From assembly GCA_951802115.1 (NCBI GenBank), contig CATOPL010000005.1:62001-126000 (forward strand): a DNA stretch of 64,000 nt. The letters run 5' to 3'. A program made the position numbers and the translations under genes. This document shows, piece by piece, positions 1 through 8,722 of this stretch; position 1 is the first letter of the stretch, and the number at the start of each line of letters is the position of its first letter. The notes beneath the pieces were generated by a model, which saw only the letters and a list, made by a program, of their open reading frames with translations, did no database searches and was not told where the DNA came from. This DNA comes from an uncultured Lachnospiraceae bacterium (GTDB taxonomy: Bacteria > Bacillota > Clostridia > Lachnospirales > Lachnospiraceae).

Positions 1-374
1 TCGTTCACAATCTTCTTGGCCAGCTCCACACCGACGATCCGCTCTCCCAGGCACAAAATATTACCGTTATTACTGAGTATTGACCGCTCCGCTGCAAAAT
101 TGTCATGACATACAGCTGCCCGGATACCAGGATATTTATTCGCCGTCATTGCCATTCCAATCCCGGTACCGCAAATCAGAATTCCGCGTTTTTCATAACC
201 GCTCTCCTGGATTTTACTGCATACCCGCTCTGCTATGTATGGATAATACGTAGGATCTTCTGCACTGTCGCAGCCCACATTCTCCACTTCCACACCTTTG
301 CTTTTCAAAAAATCAATGATGACATTTTTCAGGTTTACCGCTGCATTATCACATCCGATTACAATGGATCTCAT
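1..374 (-). CDS. rpiB: RpiB/LacAB-family sugar-phosphate isomerase (3' end outside window)
   Basis: Aldose-ketose isomerase of the RpiB fold; the first 124 residues are visible and the gene runs off the left edge. The family signature ICGTGIGM (residues 67-74) carries the Cys (68) that acts as catalytic base in RpiB enzymes, and GIRAA and NILCLG match the conserved core. The ATG overlaps the dhaL stop as TGATG, with AAGGAGG just upstream, so the two are translationally coupled. Classic RpiB interconverts ribose-5-P and ribulose-5-P. Next to a DhaK-type kinase and a polyol dehydrogenase, a tetrose-phosphate isomerase (erythrulose-4-P to erythrose-4-P) is a likelier role; this is inference. Confidence 0.88.
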   Translation of the reverse strand, partial: MRSIVIGCDNAAVNLKNVIIDFLKSKGVEVENVGCDSAEDPTYYPYIAERVCSKIQESGYEKRGILICGTGIGMAMTANKYPGIRAAVCHDNFAAERSILSNNGNILCLGERIVGVELAKKIVN

Positions 375-1015
375 CAGGCTTCCTCCTTTTCCACAAACTC
401 CCTCATAGAGCGAAAAATAATCGCTACAGAAGTAGCTCCTGCATCCTGATGCCCGATTGCACGCTCAAGAAGAGATTTGGCACGCCCGTATTTTGCAAGC
501 TGATTTTTTGTATTTTCCACCCCCTGATATGCTGCTTTCTCTGCCTCTTTCAGCATTTCCAGAAGTCCTTTTTCACTGCTTGCCTCCATGGCTTCCACCG
601 CAGGTTCCAGCGCATCCACCATTGTTTTATCTCCTACGGAAGCCTTTCCCCTCTCTTTGATTGCCTCCAGACTCTTCCTCTCCATCGCCGCCAGATCACC
701 GGCTGTCAACTCTGTTTTCGGTTCCATTCCTTTAGCGCCGGCCAGATACAGACTCCCGAAAATCACGCCGGACGCCCCACCCATGGACATGAGCATCGCT
801 TTTCCTGCGGTTGCAAATACATCATAGACGCTATCAAAGGAAGCCTGACCTTCCAGTTTTGTCTTTGCTTTCTGCATACCACCCGCCATGCCGATCCCGT
901 GATCGCCATCCCCGATTGCACTGTCGATTTCTGTCAGATATGGCTTGTTCTCTATGATTTTGTCCGCCACATAAATCAGCATTTCTTTTGCTTTTTCAAT
1001 CGAAATTGTCTCCAT
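374..1015 (-). CDS. dhaL: Dihydroxyacetone kinase DhaL subunit (nucleotide-binding domain)
   Basis: All-helical DhaL domain, 213 residues, the normal length. The motif DSAIGDGDHGIGM holds the three aspartates (about 31, 36, 38) that bind Mg-nucleotide in this family. Two adjacent ATGs exist (1018 and 1015). The second is chosen because GGAGG lies 7 bases before it and it makes a TGATG overlap with dhaK, as at the dhaL-rpiB junction. It works with DhaK to phosphorylate a ketose. No PTS-type DhaM is present in the window, so whether ATP or the PTS supplies phosphate cannot be told here. Confidence 0.93.
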   Translation of the reverse strand: METISIEKAKEMLIYVADKIIENKPYLTEIDSAIGDGDHGIGMAGGMQKAKTKLEGQASFDSVYDVFATAGKAMLMSMGGASGVIFGSLYLAGAKGMEPKTELTAGDLAAMERKSLEAIKERGKASVGDKTMVDALEPAVEAMEASSEKGLLEMLKEAEKAAYQGVENTKNQLAKYGRAKSLLERAIGHQDAGATSVAIIFRSMREFVEKEEA

Positions 1016-2019
1016 CATCTCGCCTCCTTGGAATAATAAGGACAATAGCAGGGCATGTCATAATATTTCTTTAATTCCGGGTCCACTTTCATGATGGTAA
1101 TGGAAAATCCGCCCATTTCCTGACAGGTGCAAAAGCTGTTGAGGTCGGAATCATATACCCTGACCCCTTTTTCATCCAGAAGTTCCCGAAGCTTTCTGTA
1201 AACAATCGCCAGCTCAAGAATTGTAGTAGAGCCAAGTCCGTTTACCAGCACGCAGACCTCTTCTCCTGCTTCCAGGGGCATATCTTTCAACAGATTGGTA
1301 AACAGAGTCTCTGTCAGCTCGTCTGCCGGTTTCATCGTTGTTCTCTGGATTCCCGGTTCTCCGTGCAGTCCCATTCCGTATTCAATTTCTTTTTCTCCCA
1401 GTTCAAAAGTTGGCTTCTCCAGTCCGGGAATCATTCCGGGGGAAGTCGCCACCCCGATCGTCCTGAGCTGGTCACGCGCCTTTTCCGTAATCCTTTTTAC
1501 TTCCTCCAGGTCTGCTCCGCTGTCGCACGCCGCACCTGCAATCTTCATTACAAACACATCGCCTGCAATTCCTCTCCGGTCGGATGTTCTTTCAGCCGGC
1601 GCCGATGCACAGTCATCCCATACACGCACATGAGCGGTCTTGATGCCGTCGTCATTCAGTATCTCTTCCCCCATGTCAAAATTCAGATTATCTCCTGCAT
1701 AATTTCCATACACAAACAGGACTCCATGTCCGTCTTCCACCGCTTTTGCCGTCTCGTAAATGGTATTCGGATCAGGGGAGGCGAAAATATTTCCGCATGC
1801 CGCCGCGTCTGCAAGTCCTTTTCCGACAAAACCGCTGAACAGAGGTTCATGGCCTGAACCGCCTCCCACAACCAGAGACACCTTACCCTTTCTGCGTTCT
1901 TTCAACAGAACTCCGTTTACTTCCGGATGTTTCTCATAATATTTCTCGTATGCTTTCACATACCCTTCCATCATTTCAGATACTACCTGTTCCGCATCAT
2001 TAATGATTTTCTTAGACAT
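1015..2019 (-). CDS. dhaK: Dihydroxyacetone kinase DhaK subunit (substrate-binding domain)
   Basis: 334-residue DhaK domain. GGGSGHEP (52-59) is the conserved substrate pocket, and His219 in GMGLHGEPG corresponds to the histidine that binds the ketose as a hemiaminal. The ATG at 2019 has AAAGGAG upstream; an in-frame upstream extension to 2091 has no ribosome site. Family members phosphorylate dihydroxyacetone or, in tetritol pathways, D- or L-erythrulose. It follows a zinc alcohol dehydrogenase and a hairpin and is coupled to dhaL, so it probably phosphorylates the ketose that the dehydrogenase makes. Confidence 0.93.
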   Translation of the reverse strand: MSKKIINDAEQVVSEMMEGYVKAYEKYYEKHPEVNGVLLKERRKGKVSLVVGGGSGHEPLFSGFVGKGLADAAACGNIFASPDPNTIYETAKAVEDGHGVLFVYGNYAGDNLNFDMGEEILNDDGIKTAHVRVWDDCASAPAERTSDRRGIAGDVFVMKIAGAACDSGADLEEVKRITEKARDQLRTIGVATSPGMIPGLEKPTFELGEKEIEYGMGLHGEPGIQRTTMKPADELTETLFTNLLKDMPLEAGEEVCVLVNGLGSTTILELAIVYRKLRELLDEKGVRVYDSDLNSFCTCQEMGGFSITIMKVDPELKKYYDMPCYCPYYSKEAR

Positions 2020-2123
2020 AGCGCCCACACTCCTTTTCCTGTTCTGTGTACTTTTGAACATTTTCAGCGTCTGCGTTTTCAACAGAAGCATCCATATTCA
2101 GTCCTGTACATGCGATGATGAAA

Positions 2124-2149
2124 GGGACGGCTGCCGAACCAGCCGTCCC
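2124..2149 (-). terminator. Strong hairpin between the dehydrogenase gene and dhaK
   Basis: A perfect 10-bp stem (GGGACGGCTG / CAGCCGTCCC, 2124-2133 with 2140-2149) and a 6-base loop lie in the 152-base gap upstream of dhaK. On the minus strand it is followed by TTTCATC, a poor U-tract. A partial terminator or an mRNA-stabilising hairpin that sets the ratio of upstream to downstream gene expression is the likely role. Confidence 0.6.
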
Positions 2150-2171
2150 TTCCAATAAGATTAGAACCACT

Positions 2172-3212
2172 TTAAGACATCTTAATGACAGCCTTGATCA
2201 CATCTGCTTTGTTGTCGATATTGTAGTTTACACCTTCCGCGATTTCTTTAAAATCAAAGATATGAGACACAATCTTCTTGACCGGGATTTTTCCCTGAGA
2301 AATCAGTTTAATTGCTGTCGGATACAGATTACGGTAGCGGAAAATCGTATTGATTTTCGCTTCTTTTGCACTGATGCTTCCGATATCAAGCTTGATCTCT
2401 GCATTCGCACACATGCCCACCAAAGTGACTGTTCCGCCTGCTCCGACCAGTTTTCCAGCCTGCAGAGTTGTAAATTCTGAACCGGCAGTTTCATATACCT
2501 GATCTACACCCCCCATAGACTGAAGCAGTGCAACCACATCTTCTTCTTTACCGTTGATCGTCCGCATAGCACCCAGCTCTTTCGCTTTTTCCAGACGCTT
2601 ATCCAGAACGTCTACCGCATAGATCTCGTCGATTCCTGCTGCCTTCAGCGACATAATAGTCACAAGACCGATACAGCCGCAGCCAAGAACCACTGCGCTC
2701 TGTCCCATTTTCGCTCCAGAAATATTTACTGCATGCAGTCCTACCGCCAGCGGCTCCACAAGTCCGCCTTCCATAGTGTCAACATTGTCAGGAAGTTTAA
2801 AGCACATACTTGCCGGATGTGCACAGTATTCTAGGAAAATTCCGTTCCTCTGTCCGGGAACTGCCATAAAATCCATATCCGGGCACAGATTGTACTTTCC
2901 GGACTTACACATCTCACAGTGTCCGCAGCCTACTCCGGGTTCCATGGCAACGCGATCTCCAACCTTCAGGTCTTTTACATCCGCGCCGACTTCCACCACG
3001 GTTCCGCCGCCTTCATGTCCCAGCACAAGAGGTTTGTCTACAATCCAGTTCCCCACGCGGCCTGCCTCAAAAAAATGCATATCAGATCCGCAGACACCAA
3101 CGTACTCAATCTTCACCAGCACCTCATCTGGTTTGATTTTCGGTATCTCACGTTCTTCCGTCTCCATCTTACGGATCCCCGTCATCACCGCAACCTTCAT
3201 TTTGCCTTCCAT
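2172..3212 (-). CDS. Zinc-dependent medium-chain alcohol/polyol dehydrogenase
   Basis: MDR-family dehydrogenase (sorbitol/threonine dehydrogenase branch), 346 residues. Catalytic zinc ligands are seen as Cys41 in GVCGSD, His66-Glu67 in GHE and Glu153. The structural zinc site is Cys96/99/102/110, and the NAD-binding motif GCGCIG is at 177-182. It should oxidise a secondary hydroxyl of a polyol to a ketone. It sits between a sugar ABC importer and DhaKL, so it probably makes the ketose that DhaK phosphorylates. An alternative ATG four codons in is possible; the chosen one has AGAGG upstream. Confidence 0.9.
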   Translation of the reverse strand: MEGKMKVAVMTGIRKMETEEREIPKIKPDEVLVKIEYVGVCGSDMHFFEAGRVGNWIVDKPLVLGHEGGGTVVEVGADVKDLKVGDRVAMEPGVGCGHCEMCKSGKYNLCPDMDFMAVPGQRNGIFLEYCAHPASMCFKLPDNVDTMEGGLVEPLAVGLHAVNISGAKMGQSAVVLGCGCIGLVTIMSLKAAGIDEIYAVDVLDKRLEKAKELGAMRTINGKEEDVVALLQSMGGVDQVYETAGSEFTTLQAGKLVGAGGTVTLVGMCANAEIKLDIGSISAKEAKINTIFRYRNLYPTAIKLISQGKIPVKKIVSHIFDFKEIAEGVNYNIDNKADVIKAVIKMS

Positions 3213-3245
3213 CTTTCTACCTCTTCTCTTATCCTAAATTACAGA

Positions 3246-4316
3246 TCAGTCTGCATATAATGTTGTCAGCAGATCATCCACATTTTCCTGAGTGATCAGA
3301 GTCATGTCGATCAGATTGAACTTCTGTGCCGGCTCGTTTCCGGTCAGAATATCATAGCAGAGCTGAAGCCCGTTTCCACCTTCCAGCTTCGCATCCTGAT
3401 ATACTGTTCCAAGCAGAGTTCCTTCTTTCACTGCATTGCAGCCGTCTTTGATCGCGTCTACACCGGTAACGGTGATCTCATCCATCTTGCCTGCAGCCTC
3501 AATAGCCTGGATTGCGCCAAGGGCCATCTCGTCATTATGTGCAATAACTGCGTTTATATCCGGATAAGCCTGCAGCCAGTTCTCCATGATGGAAACAGCC
3601 TCGTCACGACTCCAGTTTGCAGTCTGATTTGCCAGCAGTGTAATATCCGGATTTTCAGCAAGCACGTTCTGATTGCCTTCCATACGATCCAGCTGTGCAG
3701 ACTGACCGATCGGTCCTTCCAGAATTACAACATTTCCTTTGCCGCCGATCTTGTCAATCGCCGCCTGTGCTTCCAGCTCTCCGGCCAGCACGTCATCTGG
3801 TCCGACATACCAGTATTCTTCATCTGTATTGATTGTCATGTTCACTCCTACGAGCGGAATTCCCGCCTCTTCAGCCATATCCAGTGCAGGTACGATTGCG
3901 TCTGAATCAACCGCTGCTACCAGCAGTGCGTCTACTTTCTGCGCGATCAGGTTTTCCAGCTGAGTGATCTGATTGGCACTGTCATTATTCGCATCCAGAA
4001 TTACAACATCGACGCCAAGCTCATCTGCCTTTTCCTCAATACCTTCACACATCAGGGTAATGAACTCTGAATAATAATAGATGGATACTCCGATTGTATA
4101 TTTTCCGTCTCCTGCCGGTGCTTCTGCGGCAGTATCCTCTGCAGAAGCGTCCTCTGCCGCTTCGGTGTCAGTTGCTTCTGCCGTATCCGTACTCTCCGCC
4201 TCTGCAGCGGCATCCTCTGCCGGAGCTGCACTGCCGCCTCCGCCGGATGCGCACCCTGTCAGCATTGCAACTGTCATAGACATTGCCAGTAATCCTGCTA
4301 ATAACTTTCTTTTCAT
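3246..4316 (-). CDS. Sugar ABC transporter substrate-binding lipoprotein (RbsB type)
   Basis: Extracytoplasmic sugar-binding protein with a type I periplasmic-binding fold, 356 residues. It has a lipoprotein signal with lipobox LTGC (Cys22). A low-complexity Ala/Glu/Asp linker of about 45 residues follows, then the binding domain (KYTIGVSIYYYSEF onward). AAGGAGG precedes the ATG. It lies between the permease and the dehydrogenase genes. The family takes pentoses, hexoses, polyols or autoinducer-2; the neighbours suggest a tetritol or another small polyol. Confidence 0.93.
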   Translation of the reverse strand: MKRKLLAGLLAMSMTVAMLTGCASGGGGSAAPAEDAAAEAESTDTAEATDTEAAEDASAEDTAAEAPAGDGKYTIGVSIYYYSEFITLMCEGIEEKADELGVDVVILDANNDSANQITQLENLIAQKVDALLVAAVDSDAIVPALDMAEEAGIPLVGVNMTINTDEEYWYVGPDDVLAGELEAQAAIDKIGGKGNVVILEGPIGQSAQLDRMEGNQNVLAENPDITLLANQTANWSRDEAVSIMENWLQAYPDINAVIAHNDEMALGAIQAIEAAGKMDEITVTGVDAIKDGCNAVKEGTLLGTVYQDAKLEGGNGLQLCYDILTGNEPAQKFNLIDMTLITQENVDDLLTTLYAD

Positions 4317-4345
4317 GATTCTTTCCTCCTTAAAAGTTTGTGAGA

Positions 4346-5305
4346 TTATTTATTACGTTTAGAGTCAATCAGAATTGCGCCTAAAATGATCAACCCTTTC
4401 ACGATCTGTTGATAGAACGAATTAACGTTCAGCAAATCCAGTCCATTGCTTACCATCGCCAGCAGAAGAGCACCCAGAATGGTTCCCCCCAGTTTTCCCC
4501 GTCCTCCGGAAAGACTGGTTCCTCCGATTACAGTTGCAGCGATTGCATCCAGCTCGTAGCCGTCACCGGCCCCAGGAAGACCCGCGCTGACTCGTGCAGT
4601 CAATATGACCGCTGCAATACCGCAGCAGATTCCGCTCAGTATATATACCAGAAGGAGAATTCTTTTGACATTGATTCCGGATACCAGCGCCGCGTTATCG
4701 TTTCCGCCGACCGCGTAAATATAACGACCTACTTTGAAATGTTTCAGTAACACATAACCAATGATAAACACCAGTGCAAGAATAATGGTCGGGATCGGCA
4801 GGCCAAGCACGCTTCCTTTTCCGATTACCAGATACTCTTTGGGAAGATTGGAAATCGGACGTCCATCACAGAACACATAAGTAAGTCCCCGCCCGATTGT
4901 CATACAGGCCAGCGTGACTACAAAAGGCGCCGCATTCCAGTAAGCGACAAAATATCCGTTAAATATGCCCATGACTGCCCCAATGGCAACAGCAATCAGT
5001 ACGATCACAAAAATAGGAAGACTGCTGTCTCTTAAAAGCTGCGCCGCCACAATACCGGAAAACGCCACTACTGAACCAACGGACAGATCAATTCCTCCTG
5101 TCAGAACGACCATAGTCATACCAATGGCAAGCACTCCGTTAATAGACACCTGGCGCAGTACATTCAACAAATTTGTCGGTGTCAGAAAGCTATTGGTTGT
5201 TACTGATAAGATCACTCCCAGGACTAACAGAACCAGTACCAGAGAATACGTCTCCATCAAGTTCTTTTTGATTCCTGCTGTTTTTGCTGACTTTGCTGTA
5301 CTCAT
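4346..5305 (-). CDS. Sugar ABC transporter permease (RbsC type)
   Basis: Membrane permease of the ribose/xylose importer family, 319 residues, with repeated hydrophobic spans and family-typical stretches such as GGIDLSVGSV near residues 69-78 and GGTSLSGGRG near the C-terminus. The start overlaps the ATPase stop by 4 bases (ATGA). It pairs with the double-ATPase subunit and the binding lipoprotein of the same operon. Confidence 0.94.
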   Translation of the reverse strand: MSTAKSAKTAGIKKNLMETYSLVLVLLVLGVILSVTTNSFLTPTNLLNVLRQVSINGVLAIGMTMVVLTGGIDLSVGSVVAFSGIVAAQLLRDSSLPIFVIVLIAVAIGAVMGIFNGYFVAYWNAAPFVVTLACMTIGRGLTYVFCDGRPISNLPKEYLVIGKGSVLGLPIPTIILALVFIIGYVLLKHFKVGRYIYAVGGNDNAALVSGINVKRILLLVYILSGICCGIAAVILTARVSAGLPGAGDGYELDAIAATVIGGTSLSGGRGKLGGTILGALLLAMVSNGLDLLNVNSFYQQIVKGLIILGAILIDSKRNK

Positions 5306-6822
5306 ACTGTTTCCTCCTGCCCGTTCACTACATTTGCAGCCATACTTAATATTTTTTCCTGCGTTGCTTCTGATTTATCCAGTTCACCTTTTTTTACTCC
5401 TTCGCTCATAACGACAATCCGGTCACACATGCCAAGAACCTCCGGCATCTCCGAAGAAATAAAGATGATCGCCTTTCCCTCTTCAGCCAGCGATGCAATC
5501 AGACGATAGATTTCCGATTTTGCACCTACGTCGATTCCACGGGTCGGTTCATCAAAGATAATAACCTCCGGATTCTGCATCAGCCATTTAGCGAGTACGA
5601 TCTTCTGCTGATTTCCTCCGCTCAGATTTTTCGCAAGCTGCTCCATAGAAGGAGTCTTGATTTTCAGACGCTCCTTAAATTCATCACTCTGTTCATTCGC
5701 CTTTTTAAAATTCACTTTCCCCATATGGCTGAGTTTTGATAAAGAAGCCATAATAATATTATCCCGAACACTCATATCCAGAACAAGGCCGCTCCCCTTG
5801 CGGTCTTCCGTTACATAACCGATTCCCGCCTCGATCATTTTCCTCGGAGTCGGTTTATCGATTTCTTTCCCTTCTATGCGGATCTTTCCCGTTAATGGTC
5901 CGGTCAGTCCAAACAATGCATTCATAGTCTCTGTTCTTCCGGCACCCATCAGCCCCGCAAATCCCAGGATCTCCCCTTTTCTCACCTGAAACGACACGTG
6001 ATCAATGATTCCTTCCTGCGTCAGTTCTTCTACTTCCATAATCACATCGCCCGGTACATTGTGCCTTTCCGGATAGATCTGACTCAGGTCCCTGTCAACC
6101 ATCAGCCTTACCAGACCGGCTTCATCGATCTCGTCCACATTATAGGTGCCCACATAGCAGCCATCCCGGAATACTGTAATCTCATCTGCGATCTGGAAAA
6201 TTTCTTCCATTTTATGACTGATATAGACGATGCATCTTCCTTCGTCTTTCAGTTTACGGGTAATCGCAAACAGTTTTTCTACTTCTCTGTTCGTAATCGA
6301 GGCGGTTGGTTCGTCCATAATAATAATTTCCGAATCAAATGACAGTGCTTTCGCAATCTCCACCATCTGCTGCTGTGCAGTCGACAGACGTTTCATCAGT
6401 GTAGTGGGCGGCAGGTTTAATCCCACTCGGTTCAGCAATTCTGCAGATTTTTCATTCATCTGTCTGTAATCCAGAACACCGTTTTTTACAATTTCTTTTC
6501 CCAGGAACAGATTTTCTGTAATCGACATGTCCAGAATCGGACTTAGTTCCTGATGGATCATGGCGATCCCGTTCACCAGCGCCTGTTTTGGCCTGGTAAA
6601 TGCAACCTTTTTTCCATGCAGGAAAATATCTCCTTCATCCGCCTCGTAGATGCCTGCAATAATCTTCATCAACGTAGACTTTCCGGCGCCGTTTTCTCCC
6701 ATAAGCACATGAACTTTTCCGGAAACCAGACGAAAATTCACATTTTGCAGTGCCTGTACGCCAGGAAAACTCTTGGAGATTCCTTTTGCCTCCAGTATCA
6801 CATTATTCGTTTCCACGCACAT
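5302..6822 (-). CDS. Sugar ABC transporter ATP-binding protein (RbsA type, two ABC domains)
   Basis: Two tandem ABC domains in 506 residues, the usual RbsA length. Domain 1 has a full Walker A (GENGAGKST) and Walker B (IIIMDEPTA). Domain 2 has the family's typical degenerate Walker A (GLMGAGRTE), the signature LSGGNQQK and IIFDEPTRG. It is the first gene of the operon, behind a clear promoter. The ATG at 6822 has a G-run directly against it; an in-frame GTG at 6816 has better spacing and may be the true start. Confidence 0.94.
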   Translation of the reverse strand: MCVETNNVILEAKGISKSFPGVQALQNVNFRLVSGKVHVLMGENGAGKSTLMKIIAGIYEADEGDIFLHGKKVAFTRPKQALVNGIAMIHQELSPILDMSITENLFLGKEIVKNGVLDYRQMNEKSAELLNRVGLNLPPTTLMKRLSTAQQQMVEIAKALSFDSEIIIMDEPTASITNREVEKLFAITRKLKDEGRCIVYISHKMEEIFQIADEITVFRDGCYVGTYNVDEIDEAGLVRLMVDRDLSQIYPERHNVPGDVIMEVEELTQEGIIDHVSFQVRKGEILGFAGLMGAGRTETMNALFGLTGPLTGKIRIEGKEIDKPTPRKMIEAGIGYVTEDRKGSGLVLDMSVRDNIIMASLSKLSHMGKVNFKKANEQSDEFKERLKIKTPSMEQLAKNLSGGNQQKIVLAKWLMQNPEVIIFDEPTRGIDVGAKSEIYRLIASLAEEGKAIIFISSEMPEVLGMCDRIVVMSEGVKKGELDKSEATQEKILSMAANVVNGQEETV

Positions 6823-6863
6823 CCCCCCTACATTTTTTAGTCATTCTGTCTTCTATAAGAGAA

Positions 6864-6892
6864 ATATTATGCTATTTTTCATGCATTATCAA
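6864..6892 (-). promoter_or_regulatory. Sigma-A promoter of the ABC-adh-dhaKL-rpiB operon
   Basis: TTGATA (6887-6892), a 17-base spacer and TAATAT (6864-6869), reading towards the ATPase gene about 40 bases away. No operator was recognised. Confidence 0.75.
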
Positions 6893-6936
6893 CCAACTCT
6901 CTTTGGGGAATGGGGGACATTCTTTGGATTTCCGTA

Positions 6937-6969
6937 TAAAAAATGCACAGAAGTTGATACTCCTGTGCA
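6937..6969 (-). terminator. Terminator of the potassium-channel gene
   Basis: On the minus strand a 7-bp stem TGCACAG/CTGTGCA (6963-6969 with 6944-6950) is followed by TTTTTTAT. It lies about 30 bases past the stop codon and separates this gene from the sugar operon. Confidence 0.75.
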
Positions 6970-6999
6970 ATAAAATACTTTATTTTAAACCGAAATCAT

Positions 7000-8652
7000 T
7001 TATTCCAGCTCCGTAAAGATACTTCCCATCAGCTCCCAGGCAGCGTCTCTCTCCTTTCTTTGCTCCAGCGTCAGCTCCTCATAAGAACATAGCATGGGAT
7101 GTTGTCTTGCCTTATCGTCACGAACCGGACCATAACTCCAGTTATAGAAAATATAGAAACGAAGCCACCGCATATGATCCAGTTTACGGTACATCTCTTT
7201 TGCAGTCTCCGAACATATTGTTTTACAGTATCTGTCGTATGCTTTCTTTACCGCAGCGGATGTCAGCTCTGTAATTGTTTCATCCCTGAGAAGAATCCTG
7301 GTTTTCATCAGAAGATGATCCGCGGCCGCGATCTTGGACTGCCGGTGGAGATCGTCCAGTTCATTCCAGCTAAGAGTCGGGTAAGAAACTGACCTGCAGA
7401 AAATCTCATTGATCATGATCGCCGCCTGATTCAATTCTGTACGAATAATTTGCTGGGAAGTATAAATCTCCTCATTCGTCCCAAAATAAGATACTCCCGG
7501 CGCTTTCCGGCTGCTCCGCAGGTCAATGCGGCCTGAGATTTTATAATATTTACTCAGGGTCCAGAAAATACTCCAGCCCTCCTGCTCATCGTCTTCACAA
7601 ATAATAATCCGGTCGGCCTGTTCCAGAATAAAATGATTTTCTGCCCAGTTTTCCTCATGAAAAATTAAGGAATCCCCCGTTTCAGATTCCCTGTTCAGAG
7701 AAAACAGCTCTCCCAGACGATAATGTACCGCAAGAAATTCTCCTGCATCTCCGAAAATATGATATGCCACATGCTGTTCTGCCGACAGAATATTGGTCAG
7801 AATCGCCCGCTCCAGAATACTGCACCCGTAGTTCCCGAACCCGATCAGTATAATTGTGTTTTCCTGACGGCACAACGGCTTCGAACGCCAGTACTGTCTG
7901 GCACAGCATTCGTAACTGTGAAAAAAATTAATATTTCCTGAAAGCTTATCTTGTCCGTTTGTCGTTCTCGCATAAACCTCCACCGGTAATTCATGCAGGT
8001 TAACGGCCCGGCTGTTGATGCCGATATCATTTTCCTTCATCAGAAAAATTTTACATTGAGCTCCGGCATTCTTCTTTTTTGCCACAATCTTGTGCGGCGA
8101 AGCGCTCAGATAGATGCAGGGATAATTGGGTATTTCATTCTGACCGCTTCTTTTTTCTCCGTAGATAATCAGCGCATTTGAGTCTTCTTTATAAATATTG
8201 GCCGCAAGAGTACTGGATTCTGCACTATAGTCTGCAAAATAATACCAGTTCTTATTCCGCTGCACACTAAGCATGAAGAAAGGCAGCCCTTCACTGGTAA
8301 GAAAAGATACTACCGCTCCAAGCATAGTTACCATAATGCCGGCCGACAATAGCAGAAATATCATTCCCACCATATGTCCCAGCGGCGTTACCGGCACCAG
8401 ATCTCCATATCCCACCGTAGACAAAGTCACTAACGAATACCAGAAAGCATCTCCGAACGTCCGGATCACCGCATCGCTGCTTGCAGATTCCGAATAGTAC
8501 AGAATCGCCAGAAGTCCGATATAAACCAGCGTCATTACTATAAGCAAATACAGGTAAATATTTTTTCTCGATTTCATCGTACATGCCATTTCCTTTTTAA
8601 GATTTTCAGGCAGAGCCTCTTCCTGGACCATGATCAAATATTTTTCCTTCAT
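7000..8652 (-). CDS. Two-TM potassium channel with nucleotide-binding-like domain and C-terminal RyR domain
   Basis: Membrane ion channel, 550 residues. TM1 is at about 32-52, then a pore helix with the K+ selectivity filter TVGYGD (79-84), then TM2 at about 95-118. The cytosolic part has a Rossmann-like motif IILIGFGNYG (267-276), as in RCK/TrkA-N domains. The last 65 residues (HMRW, WSYGPVRDD, HPMLCSYEEL) match the RyR repeat of ryanodine receptors, also known in bacteria. It probably gates K+ flux by ligand binding. The ribosome site for the chosen ATG is weak; an ATG at 8631 is an alternative. It is a single gene with its own terminator. Confidence 0.87.
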   Translation of the reverse strand: MKEKYLIMVQEEALPENLKKEMACTMKSRKNIYLYLLIVMTLVYIGLLAILYYSESASSDAVIRTFGDAFWYSLVTLSTVGYGDLVPVTPLGHMVGMIFLLLSAGIMVTMLGAVVSFLTSEGLPFFMLSVQRNKNWYYFADYSAESSTLAANIYKEDSNALIIYGEKRSGQNEIPNYPCIYLSASPHKIVAKKKNAGAQCKIFLMKENDIGINSRAVNLHELPVEVYARTTNGQDKLSGNINFFHSYECCARQYWRSKPLCRQENTIILIGFGNYGCSILERAILTNILSAEQHVAYHIFGDAGEFLAVHYRLGELFSLNRESETGDSLIFHEENWAENHFILEQADRIIICEDDEQEGWSIFWTLSKYYKISGRIDLRSSRKAPGVSYFGTNEEIYTSQQIIRTELNQAAIMINEIFCRSVSYPTLSWNELDDLHRQSKIAAADHLLMKTRILLRDETITELTSAAVKKAYDRYCKTICSETAKEMYRKLDHMRWLRFYIFYNWSYGPVRDDKARQHPMLCSYEELTLEQRKERDAAWELMGSIFTELE

Positions 8653-8722
8653 GTGATTTCTAAAATATTATACCCTTCTGAATATGACAGATGAAAAATA
8701 TGGAGACAGAACTGCCGATTTT

